Assembly (NCBI GenBank): GCA_963835215.1
Contig: CAWIES010000004.1
Location: forward strand, 868,001 to 932,000
Direction of reading: 5' to 3'
Length of the DNA stretch: 64,000 nucleotides
Source of the DNA: Roseiarcus sp963835215
GTDB taxonomy: Bacteria; Pseudomonadota; Alphaproteobacteria; Rhizobiales; Beijerinckiaceae
The notes beneath the pieces were generated by a model, which saw only the letters and a list, made by a program, of their open reading frames with translations, was not told the origin of the DNA and made no database searches. Shown piece after piece: positions 8,372-17,572 of this stretch (its first letter is position 1; every line of letters starts with the position of its first letter). Position numbers and translations under genes: made by a program.

Positions 8372-9181
8372 ATGACGAAGCTGGACCTCAACCTTTGGTG
8401 GGAGCCGCGCGACCCGGCGCAAGCCGACGACGCGCGCCGGCTCTCGCGCTTCGTCAGCGGCCTGCCGGACTTCGACCCCATTTATCGAAGCTGGCTGGCG
8501 TCGCCGACGACCAAGAAGAAGACGGTTCCGGTCCCGCTCGGCGAGGCGAAGGCGAAGCAGCTTTTGATCGACACTCTTGGGCGATATGACGCCCCGCCCG
8601 CCCCTTGGCCAGAGCTCGGGAGCTTTGTCGCGGGAGGCCACGCGGGGCCTGCGCCCTATGATTTTCGCAAGTCGAGCTACGCCGACACCGATTGCCATCT
8701 CGGCGCCTTCGGCCCGCAGCCCTCCGCCCATCCGAACTACGTCTTCATGCGGCTCTCGGAGTTGCGGCCCTCCACAGGTCGGCCGTGGCGAGCCTCCGAG
8801 CTGCGGCCGTTGATGAGGTTCGCGCGTGACGTGTGGAACCCGGCTGCAATGTGCGCAATGTTTTCGTTTTACAGTCCGCCCACGGTCGTCGATCCGAAGC
8901 GGACTGCGATGCTAGCGCCCTATGCTCGCGCTCGCCCCAAGATCGCAGATTCAATTGTGGCTGCTGCCGAGCGACCGCTCCGACCCCGGATCGGCTGGAT
9001 CACTTATCTGCCGTCCGATCTCGCCGCGCGGGCGAAATATCCCGCCGACATCGAGGTGGAATCCCTCGCCGACGGGGCCGCGCTGGTCACGCTGTGCGAG
9101 GAGCCGTTCGGCAAGACCGACGCCGAAGGCCTGACGCGGCTGCATGCGCTTGAGGCGGCGCTGCGACCAATTCAGAGTTGA
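8372..9181 (+). CDS. Imm52-like immunity protein for the Tox-REase-5 toxin
   Basis: 269 residues, soluble, no signal peptide. The start pattern 'LNLWWEPRDPAQADDARRL', a central 'RKSSYADTD' region and the late 'IGWITYLPSDLA' with 'LVTLCEEPFGKTD' resemble the Imm52 family, which is typically encoded next to Tox-REase-5 toxins. It begins 13 bases after the toxin stop, so the two are probably co-transcribed. The cognate role, binding and blocking the nuclease in the cytoplasm, follows from the family and the position. The frame is intact although the toxin frame is broken, which fits either a sequencing error in the toxin or an orphan immunity gene kept for protection from siblings. Confidence 0.75.
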   Translation: MTKLDLNLWWEPRDPAQADDARRLSRFVSGLPDFDPIYRSWLASPTTKKKTVPVPLGEAKAKQLLIDTLGRYDAPPAPWPELGSFVAGGHAGPAPYDFRKSSYADTDCHLGAFGPQPSAHPNYVFMRLSELRPSTGRPWRASELRPLMRFARDVWNPAAMCAMFSFYSPPTVVDPKRTAMLAPYARARPKIADSIVAAAERPLRPRIGWITYLPSDLAARAKYPADIEVESLADGAALVTLCEEPFGKTDAEGLTRLHALEAALRPIQS

Positions 9182-9216
9182 GCGTTAGCGCCCCCCTAGG
9201 AAGAACGCCCGCCCCC

Positions 9217-9816
9217 TCACATCGGCGGCACAACCCCGTCCACCCCCACGTTGATCAAGCGCGCCGCAAGGGCGCCGCTGTCACTCGCCACGGCGCGGGC
9301 CATAATCGCTGCGCCGACCTTGAGGTCAGCGGGCACGCCGAGTTGGATGGCGACGATCGGCGTTGCGGAATCGATCGCGATCGTCTGCTGCCCGCCTTTG
9401 TAGGCCACCACGATCTGTGGGCCGGCGACTTGCTCGACCCGCGCCTGGATCGCGCCGTTGGTCATGCTGCTGCCGGGCGCGAGGTCGAATGGGCGGGTGC
9501 CTTCGCCCTGGCCGCGCAACGCCTCGGGGAAGATATGGACCTCGAGCGCTTTGAGGGTTCCGTTGTCGCCTGGCATCGCCGCCGCGCCAACGAAAGCGCC
9601 GGGCTTGATGTCGGCGAGGCTCGCGGCGACGAGACGCGCGATCCGGGTTTCACTGGTGAGGCTGAGCGTCTTTTCTTCGCCCTCGCGGGTGCGCATCGTC
9701 AGGCTCGTCCCGTCGGACGCGACGCTCTCGATGACGCCGCGTAAAGTCGGCGGCGGCGCCGCAAAGGCGGAAGCGGCGAAGGCGAGCAGGATGGCGGCGG
9801 CGAGCGGGGCTCTCAT
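9217..9816 (-). CDS. Exported DUF5666-like protein
   Basis: 199 residues with a clear signal peptide ('LAAAILLAFAASAFAAPPP'). The rest is made of small beta-rich units built around 'GVIESVASDGTSLTM', 'IKPGAFVGAAAMPGDNG' and 'LKVGAAIMARAV', like DUF5666 proteins, which form OB-like barrels of unknown function in the periplasm. Related proteins are sometimes annotated as metal transporter permeases, but no membrane spans are present after the signal. A GGAG-type site precedes the ATG. Isolated gene between the immunity gene and rimO, on the opposite strand to both. Confidence 0.7.
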   Translation of the reverse strand: MRAPLAAAILLAFAASAFAAPPPTLRGVIESVASDGTSLTMRTREGEEKTLSLTSETRIARLVAASLADIKPGAFVGAAAMPGDNGTLKALEVHIFPEALRGQGEGTRPFDLAPGSSMTNGAIQARVEQVAGPQIVVAYKGGQQTIAIDSATPIVAIQLGVPADLKVGAAIMARAVASDSGALAARLINVGVDGVVPPM

Positions 9817-9953
9817 GGAGGTCTCCGAGCGAGGGGAGCAAGGGGTCGCGTCAGACTAGTGAGAATTGCGGGACTGACCACGCACACTTGCGCGAGGTCC
9901 GCCGCGCGAGGCTGGCCTTGCCCACCCGCCCCGCACGTGGCAAGCGAACGGCC

Positions 9954-11298
<1,345 letters not shown>

Positions 11299-11444
11299 CG
11301 TCGCCGTTCACCCTTCCGACACCAAGCTCGCAGCGCAACGGCGAAAATAACCTTTCGACAACACGAACCAGCGAAATTCCCCGCTAGGACGGACGCTTCC
11401 TTTCCCGCCGAAGCACCCGTCCGCTCGTAGGGGCGTGTGTGAGC

Positions 11445-12674
11445 ATGAGTTCGCAATCCGCGGAGGTCCAGACATTCGGCAAACGCGGCGTTCGGCGCCC
11501 GGGCCCGCCGCCGCGTGCCGAGGCCAAGCCGATCGAGGCCGTTGCGCCGGAGCCAGAAAGCGACGCGCCTTCGGACGTGCAAAGGCTGCTCGGCGGCGTT
11601 CCCCTCCTGACGTTCGCCGTGATGACGGGGCTGATGCTGTGCTTCGGGCTCGAACAGGTTTTCGCGTTCGACATTGGGCCGGGCGCGGCGCCGAGCCCCG
11701 AATCCCTCACCGCCTTGGGCGCCGCCAGCTTTGAGAATGCGATCGCCTCGGGCCAGATCTGGCGACTGTTCCTCGCGCCGCTGCTGCACGCGAGCTCCAG
11801 CCATTTCCTCGGCAATTGCCTCGCCTTTGCCCTGGTCGGCTTCCTGCTCGAGCCGATCATCGGCCGGGGCTGGTTCGCCCTGATTTTCGCCGCCAGCGCG
11901 CTTGGCGGCGTCGCCGGATCGATGATCGGCAACCCGCCGTCATTGTCGACGGTCGGAGCGTCGGGCGCGATCACCGGCCTGATCGCCGCGGCGTTCGTGA
12001 TGAGCTTCCATGCCCGCACCGATGCGGGCGACGCCAGGAAGATGCGGCGGCGCGCGCTGTTCTTCGGCGTGCCGGCGCTGCTGCCGCTGTTTCTCGGCGC
12101 GAGGGGACACACCGACTATCACGCGCATCTCGGCGGCGCGATCGTCGGCGCGGCGATCGCCGCCTTCCTCATGGCGACGTGGGACGGGACGTCTTTCCGC
12201 CCGCGCTGGGCGCGCCCGGCGGCCCGCGTGTCGGCGGCGACGCTGGCGGCCTCGATCCTAAGCTGCGCGTTCATTCCGCTGCATTTTGGCGAGCAGGCCG
12301 CGCTGGCTCAAACCCTCATTCCCGAGGCGGTGGCGGCTGAGCCCGACGCGCTACTGACGCGGCGCTCCGAGGAGTTGATGTCGCGCTATCCCGAAGACCC
12401 GCGCGCCTATCTGGTGAGAGCCTCGGCTCTGTCAGAATCTCGTCGCCTGAGCGAGGCCGAGACCATGCTGCGCCAGGCGATGGCGATGCCCTGGCCTGCG
12501 CGCCCCTGGGCGGAAACGCAGATGCACCAGCGCGCGCAAGGGATATTGGCGGTCCTGCTCGTCTATGATCATAACCGTTCGGAGGCGGTCGATCTGGCCC
12601 GCGACCTCTGCCGCGATCGCTCGCAGCCCGACCTCACGCTCATGCTGACCAAAGCGAAGCTGTGCGTGGAGTGA
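11445..12674 (+). CDS. Rhomboid-family intramembrane serine protease with C-terminal TPR-like region
   Basis: 409 residues. A soluble proline-rich N-terminus of about 55 residues precedes six hydrophobic helices. The catalytic Ser is in 'TVGASGAITGL' (about residue 173) and the partner His in 'YHAHLGGAIVG'; 'HASSSHFLGN' matches the conserved loop region. After the membrane part, about 120 residues form TPR-like helices ('PEDPRAYLVRASALSESRRL'). Rhomboids cleave within or next to membrane helices; the substrate is unknown. ATG 11445 is chosen; a GTG at 11439 would add two residues. The stop is one base from the stop of the convergent hydrolase gene. Confidence 0.85.
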   Translation: MSSQSAEVQTFGKRGVRRPGPPPRAEAKPIEAVAPEPESDAPSDVQRLLGGVPLLTFAVMTGLMLCFGLEQVFAFDIGPGAAPSPESLTALGAASFENAIASGQIWRLFLAPLLHASSSHFLGNCLAFALVGFLLEPIIGRGWFALIFAASALGGVAGSMIGNPPSLSTVGASGAITGLIAAAFVMSFHARTDAGDARKMRRRALFFGVPALLPLFLGARGHTDYHAHLGGAIVGAAIAAFLMATWDGTSFRPRWARPAARVSAATLAASILSCAFIPLHFGEQAALAQTLIPEAVAAEPDALLTRRSEELMSRYPEDPRAYLVRASALSESRRLSEAETMLRQAMAMPWPARPWAETQMHQRAQGILAVLLVYDHNRSEAVDLARDLCRDRSQPDLTLMLTKAKLCVE

Positions 12675-12675
12675 C

Positions 12676-13395
12676 TCACCGCGCGGCAAAACCCGAGACG
12701 ACCGAGACCACCTGCCCGTCGAGGCCGTTGAAGCCGTGGTGCGCGAAGGCTTCGCAAGGATCGCCCTCGGTCTCGCCGCCGTCGAGCCACACCACGCGCG
12801 CCCTGCCCCCGGCCCAGTCGGCGAACGGCTTGACGCCATCGGGCGAGGTCTTGCGGCATTCGTCGTGGCGATGGTGGACGACCAGCGTCGGGGGCAAGGC
12901 GTCGGGCGAGCCGACGATCCTTATGACGTTGTCGCTGTCGCCCGAGGCGTCGCTGAGAAAGCCCGAGGTCAGCACCAGACGCGCCGGGCGCGCGCCCGCC
13001 GCAATGCCGCGCGCCGCGCGCTGGGTGCCGCGGCTGGTGCCAACCAGGGTCACGTGGCCGTACTGCTCCATGTATTGCACCGCCGCTGCGACGTCGACGC
13101 AGCAGTCGGGCACCAGGACGGCAAAGCCGCGCGCCGCATAGGCTGCGCGGGTGCGCACGAGCTGGTTGCCTTCGTGGGCGATCGCGCCGTCGGGGCCGAC
13201 GCCGATATAGCCGTCGCCACCCGCCAGCAGAACGATGCCGCCATGGGGATGGGGCGAGGTCAGCAGGGCGGCCTGTACGCCCCCGACCTGGACCGTGGTC
13301 GCCGTCACCCCAGCGGCCGAGGAGGATTGCGCGCCGAGCGCGAGGGCGAACAACAACGCCAATGCGGCCAAAAGCCGCGTGCCGGTGGTGACCAT
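12676..13395 (-). CDS. Exported alpha/beta hydrolase
   Basis: 239 residues with a signal peptide ('LLAALALLFALALGAQSSSA'). The nucleophile elbow is 'VGTSRGTQ' (GxSxG), the acid is probably in 'HHRHDECRKT' and the His in 'AHHGFNGLDG', in the order of the alpha/beta hydrolase fold. 'CCVDVAAAV' and 'DPCEAF' contain cysteines that could form disulfides in the periplasm. The substrate cannot be deduced. Single gene, convergent with the rhomboid gene and divergent from pyrG with a 193-base gap. Confidence 0.75.
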   Translation of the reverse strand: MVTTGTRLLAALALLFALALGAQSSSAAGVTATTVQVGGVQAALLTSPHPHGGIVLLAGGDGYIGVGPDGAIAHEGNQLVRTRAAYAARGFAVLVPDCCVDVAAAVQYMEQYGHVTLVGTSRGTQRAARGIAAGARPARLVLTSGFLSDASGDSDNVIRIVGSPDALPPTLVVHHRHDECRKTSPDGVKPFADWAGGRARVVWLDGGETEGDPCEAFAHHGFNGLDGQVVSVVSGFAAR

Positions 13396-13588
13396 GAAGC
13401 CTCCCCTGAGCGGCTCGCGCCGCCCCGAAAGGCGGTCACGCTAACGCCGACCGCGCAAACCGGTCAATCGCCGGCGTAACTCTTCTCCCCTTGCGACAGA
13501 GGGGATTTCTAGGCAATTCACAGGGCGCCGAGGCGCCAAAAATTTCCTCCTCGCCGAATCGTCCTCGATCCTCTAAGGCTCAAATCCC

Positions 13589-15217
13589 ATGGCGCGGTAC
13601 ATCTTCATCACCGGCGGCGTGGTCTCCTCGCTTGGCAAGGGTCTCGCTTCAGCAGCGCTCGGCGCGTTGCTGCAGGCGCGCGGCTATTCGGTGCGGCTGC
13701 GCAAGCTCGATCCCTATCTCAATGTCGATCCGGGCACGATGAGCCCGACCCAGCACGGCGAAGTGTTCGTCACCGACGACGGCGCCGAGACCGACCTTGA
13801 CCTCGGCCATTACGAGCGCTTCACCGGCCGCAGCGCCAACCGCCAGGACAACGTCACCAGCGGGCGCATCTATCAGGAGCTGATCGCCCGCGAGCGCCAC
13901 GGCGACTTTCTCGGCGCGACGGTGCAGGTCATTCCGCACGTCACCAATTCGATCAAGGACTTCATTCTCGAGGGCAACGAGGGCGTCGACTTCGTGCTGG
14001 TGGAGATCGGCGGCACGGTCGGCGACATCGAGGGCCTGCCGTTCTTCGAGGCGATCCGCCAGCTCGGCAACGAATTGCCGCGCGGCCATGTCGTCTACAT
14101 TCACCTGACGCTGCTGCCCTTCATTCCGACCGCCGGCGAACTCAAGACCAAGCCGACCCAGCACTCGGTCAAGGAACTGCGCTCGATCGGCATCCAGCCC
14201 GACATCCTGCTGTGCCGCTCGGACCGCGAAATCCCGCGCGAGGAGCGGCGCAAGCTCGGCCTGTTCTGCAACGTGCGCGAGAGCGCGGTGATCGAGGCGC
14301 GCGACGTCTCTTCGATCTACGACGTGCCGGCCGCCTATCACGCCGCCGGGCTCGATCGCGAGGTGCTCGCCGCCTTCGGCATCGAACCGGCGCCCAAGCC
14401 CAACATGAAGCGCTGGGAAGCGGTGACGCGCGCCTACCACAATCCTGAAGGCGAGGTGACGATCGCCATCGTCGGCAAATACACCGGCCTCAAGGACGCC
14501 TACAAATCGCTGATCGAAGCGCTCACCCATGGCGGCATGGCCAACAAGGTGCGCGTAGAACTCGATTGGATCGAAAGCGAGACGTTCGAGAGCGGCGATC
14601 CCGCGCCCCGGCTCGAAGGCGTCAACGGCATTCTGGTGCCGGGCGGCTTCGGCCAGCGCGGCGCCGAGGGCAAGATTCTCGCCGCCAAGTTCGCGCGGGA
14701 GCGCAACGTTCCCTATTTCGGCATTTGCTTTGGCATGCAGATGGCGGTGATCGAAGCCTGCCGCACATTGGTCGGCCTGCCTCACGCCAACTCGACCGAA
14801 TTCGGCCCGACCGACGAGCCGGCGATCGGCCTGATGACCGAATGGATGCGCGGCAACGAGCTCGAGCGCCGCCAGGCGGCCGGCGCGCTCGGCGGCACGA
14901 TGCGGCTGGGCGCCTACAAAGCCGAGCTCGCGCCGGGCTCGCGCATCGCCGGCATCTACGACGCGAGCGAAATCTCCGAGCGCCATCGCCACCGCTACGA
15001 GGTCAACACCGCCTATCGCGCGCGGCTGGAGGAAAAGGGCCTCCTCTTCGCCGGCATGTCGCCCGACGGCCTCTTGCCCGAGACGGTGGAAATTCCCACC
15101 CACCCCTGGTTCATCGGCGTGCAGTTCCACCCCGAACTCAAATCGCGCCCCTTCGAGCCGCATCCGCTGTTCGCCAGCTTCATCGAAGCGGCCAAGGCGC
15201 AGAGCCGGCTGGTGTGA
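13589..15217 (+). CDS. pyrG: CTP synthase
   Basis: 542 residues, the standard length. It converts UTP to CTP using ATP and glutamine. The N-terminal synthase domain begins 'IFITGGVVSSLGKG' (P-loop-like ATP site). The C-terminal class I glutamine amidotransferase domain has the nucleophile Cys in 'FGICFGMQMAV' (about residue 381) and the His/Glu pair in 'QFHPELKSRP'. The frame is intact. In many relatives secG lies just upstream; here an alpha/beta hydrolase gene occupies that position on the other strand. The stop is 12 bases from the stop of the convergent kinase gene. Confidence 0.98.
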   Translation: MARYIFITGGVVSSLGKGLASAALGALLQARGYSVRLRKLDPYLNVDPGTMSPTQHGEVFVTDDGAETDLDLGHYERFTGRSANRQDNVTSGRIYQELIARERHGDFLGATVQVIPHVTNSIKDFILEGNEGVDFVLVEIGGTVGDIEGLPFFEAIRQLGNELPRGHVVYIHLTLLPFIPTAGELKTKPTQHSVKELRSIGIQPDILLCRSDREIPREERRKLGLFCNVRESAVIEARDVSSIYDVPAAYHAAGLDREVLAAFGIEPAPKPNMKRWEAVTRAYHNPEGEVTIAIVGKYTGLKDAYKSLIEALTHGGMANKVRVELDWIESETFESGDPAPRLEGVNGILVPGGFGQRGAEGKILAAKFARERNVPYFGICFGMQMAVIEACRTLVGLPHANSTEFGPTDEPAIGLMTEWMRGNELERRQAAGALGGTMRLGAYKAELAPGSRIAGIYDASEISERHRHRYEVNTAYRARLEEKGLLFAGMSPDGLLPETVEIPTHPWFIGVQFHPELKSRPFEPHPLFASFIEAAKAQSRLV

Positions 15218-15229
15218 CGCGGCCCTGCC

Positions 15230-17083
15230 CTAGCGATCGAGGATCTCGCGTATTTTTTTGGCGAGCTTGTCGATTGGATAGGGCTTGACCATCAGATCGA
15301 CGCCGCGATCAAGAACGCCCCCATGCACGATCGCATTCTGGGTGTAGCCAGTCGCGAAAAGCACCTTCAACTGCGGCCTCAGCTCCCGCGCCGCATCCAC
15401 GAGTTGGCGTCCGTTCATTTCCGGCATGACGACGTCGGTGAAAAGCATATCAACCGGCCCGTCCTCGGAGAAATGGCGCAACGCGCTCGCGGCGTTTGAA
15501 AAGGCGACGACCTGATAGCCAAGCTCGACGAGCATATCGACGGCGACCCGCCTCACGGAATCATCATCCTCCACGACCACGATCGTTTCGCCGCGCGAAC
15601 CTAGCGGCGCCGAGGTCTCGAAGGATGGCCCGCTCTCTTGTAGCTCGTCGCCCGACTGGCGCGGAAGATAGATCTTCATTGTCGTGCCGTGCCCCGGCTC
15701 CGAATAGACTTTGATGTGCCCGCCAGATTGGCGCACGAAGCCGTAAACCTGGCTCAGGCCAAGGCCGGTTCCCTTTCCAGGCGGCTTGGTAGTGAAGAAA
15801 GGATCAAATATCCGGTCTTTGATCTCGGGGGCGACGCCCAGACCGGTGTCGGATATGGCGATGAGAACATATTGGCCTGGCGGGATGCCAATGTGCCGGG
15901 CGGCGTATTCCTCGTCGAGATAGGCGTTATTCGTCTCAATGGTGAGCTTGCCGCCATTGGGCATCGCGTCGCGCGCATTCACGGCGAGATTGACGATCGC
16001 ATTCTCAAGTTGCGCCGGGTCGGCCCGCGTGCGCCAGAGGCCGGCGCCGAGGACTGTCTCAAGCTGCACGGTTTCACCGAGAGAGCGGTGCAACAACTCG
16101 GCCATTCCCGCGACCATGCGATTGGGGTCGATCGTTTGGGGCGACAGCGGCTGCTGACGCGAGAAAGCGAGCAGCCGATGGACCGAGGTCGCCGCGCGTT
16201 CGACTGCTTGCCTGGCGGAATCGAGGAACCGTTGAGGATCGCCATCCTTTTTCGTCATGTGACGTTTGGCGAGCTCGATGCTGCTCGCAATCACCGCGAG
16301 CATATTATTAAAGTCATGCGCCAACCCGCCAGTCAGTTGGCCGATCGCTTCCATTTTTTGCGATTGCCGCAGCTGTTCCGCGAGTTTCATGTTGCTTTGC
16401 GCTTCCGCCGACAAAGCGAGATTGGTCGCGTGCAACTCGTCTCTGGCTGCCGCGATTTCCTTCAGCTGTCGCTGCAGCCGGCCAATCGACGCGGCGCCGA
16501 CGGCGAGCGCCGTCAGGATTGCTGCAATCGCACCGAAGCGTAGAATGTCGCCCTCCGAGCGCACGGCGTCCACCCTGGCGTCGATCTTTTGCCGCTGGTG
16601 CAAGGTCAGCGCTTCAACGCGGCTTTGGATCTGGTCCATGGTCGCCTTGCCGGCGCCAGAATTCACCAGCGCCAGAGCGTCATCGGCTCTGTTCGCGTCA
16701 TGCAGTTCTATGGTGGCGCCAAGCTCCGTGAGCTTCTGGTCCACCAGCTTTTCCAGATCCTCAAGCGCGCCGGGGTCGAGTTTGTCGTCGAGGTCTCGCA
16801 GCGCCTTCAAATCCACCCCGATGTGCGCGATCGCCAACCGGTAGGGCTCGAGATACGATCCGCTGGAGGTCAGCAAATATCCGCGCTGGCCCGTCTCCGC
16901 GTCCAGTAAATCCGTGTTGATTGTCGCCAGGGCGCTTCTTTGCTGAATCGATCGCTGGAGGTCGTCGAAGAGCCGCGACTGTTGATTTGTGAAAACAAGA
17001 ATGGCGACCATCAAGGCGACCAGGACGGCAAATCCGATATAGGCCGACCTCGTTCCAGCGACGGATAGGAACCTAGGCTGCAT
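15230..17083 (-). CDS. CHASE3 hybrid sensor histidine kinase with receiver domain
   Basis: 617 residues. A first membrane helix ('YIGFAVLVALMVAILVF'), an extracytoplasmic CHASE3 domain with 'DAETGQRGYLLT', and a second helix near residue 190 are followed by a HisKA domain with the phospho-accepting His in 'LTGGLAHDFNNML' (about 255). The ATPase domain has N box 'NLAVNARDAMP', G1 'DTGLGV', F box 'FDPFFTTKP' and G2 'GTGLGLS'. A C-terminal receiver domain has the acidic pair 'VVEDDDSVR', the phospho-acceptor Asp in 'LFTDVVMPEMNG' (about 550) and Lys in 'VKPYP'. The signal is unknown, and no separate response regulator is adjacent. Confidence 0.93.
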   Translation of the reverse strand: MQPRFLSVAGTRSAYIGFAVLVALMVAILVFTNQQSRLFDDLQRSIQQRSALATINTDLLDAETGQRGYLLTSSGSYLEPYRLAIAHIGVDLKALRDLDDKLDPGALEDLEKLVDQKLTELGATIELHDANRADDALALVNSGAGKATMDQIQSRVEALTLHQRQKIDARVDAVRSEGDILRFGAIAAILTALAVGAASIGRLQRQLKEIAAARDELHATNLALSAEAQSNMKLAEQLRQSQKMEAIGQLTGGLAHDFNNMLAVIASSIELAKRHMTKKDGDPQRFLDSARQAVERAATSVHRLLAFSRQQPLSPQTIDPNRMVAGMAELLHRSLGETVQLETVLGAGLWRTRADPAQLENAIVNLAVNARDAMPNGGKLTIETNNAYLDEEYAARHIGIPPGQYVLIAISDTGLGVAPEIKDRIFDPFFTTKPPGKGTGLGLSQVYGFVRQSGGHIKVYSEPGHGTTMKIYLPRQSGDELQESGPSFETSAPLGSRGETIVVVEDDDSVRRVAVDMLVELGYQVVAFSNAASALRHFSEDGPVDMLFTDVVMPEMNGRQLVDAARELRPQLKVLFATGYTQNAIVHGGVLDRGVDLMVKPYPIDKLAKKIREILDR

Positions 17084-17469
17084 TGAACACTCCGCCTATT
17101 CGCACTGGAGCTATCTGCCGCGACTCTCGATAGTGGCCGGTTGAGATTTGAGTTCAGGTCTAAACTGCAACAGAACGAGGAACCAGGGCCCGCGCGAAAG
17201 CCGTTGGCCCCTTTGTCGTCAATCTAGCGCCAAACGTATAGGGGCGGAAAACCGAACCGGCTAAGGCGCAGAGTCGGCTGGCGGGACGCGGCCGTTGGCG
17301 GCGGCGCTTTGCATTTGCTAAAGGAAGCGTCCCTCTCCCGTTCGCGGGAGAAGGCGGCGCCATAGGGCGTTCGTCAGAGCGCCCGTCCTTGGACGGGCTA
17401 TGGCGCCGGATGAGGGTATTCGACACCCCCTCACCCCAGCCCTCTCCCGCAGGCGGGAGAGGGGGCGAG
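17084..17469. repeat. Gene-free gap holding dispersed repeat family B
   Basis: No gene is seen between the kinase start and tRNA-Ser. From about 17327 the gap contains short inverted units: 'CCTCTCCCGTTCGCGGGAG', 'GGCGCCATAG..CTATGGCGCC' and 'CCCTCTCCCGCAGGCGGGAG', separated by 'GGATGAGGG'. The same building blocks occur between nuoI and nuoJ at 44700-44845, so this is a multicopy element. It ends directly at the tRNA. The part near 17090-17160 should hold the kinase promoter; no clear boxes are visible. Confidence 0.65.
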
Positions 17470-17559
17470 GGAAGGATGGCCGAGTGGTTTAAGGCAGCGG
17501 TCTTGAAAACCGCCGTGGGCGCAAGTCCACCGTGAGTTCGAATCTCACTCCTTCCGCCA
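17470..17559 (+). tRNA. tRNA-Ser (anticodon TGA)
   Basis: 90 bases with encoded CCA. The acceptor stem GGAAGGA pairs with TCCTTCC, the anticodon stem GCGGT/ACCGC closes a loop with TGA at 17504-17506, and a long variable arm with stem bases marks it as a class II serine tRNA. The TTCGAAT T-loop is present. Confidence 0.95.
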
Positions 17560-17572
17560 ACTTCTCGTCCCG

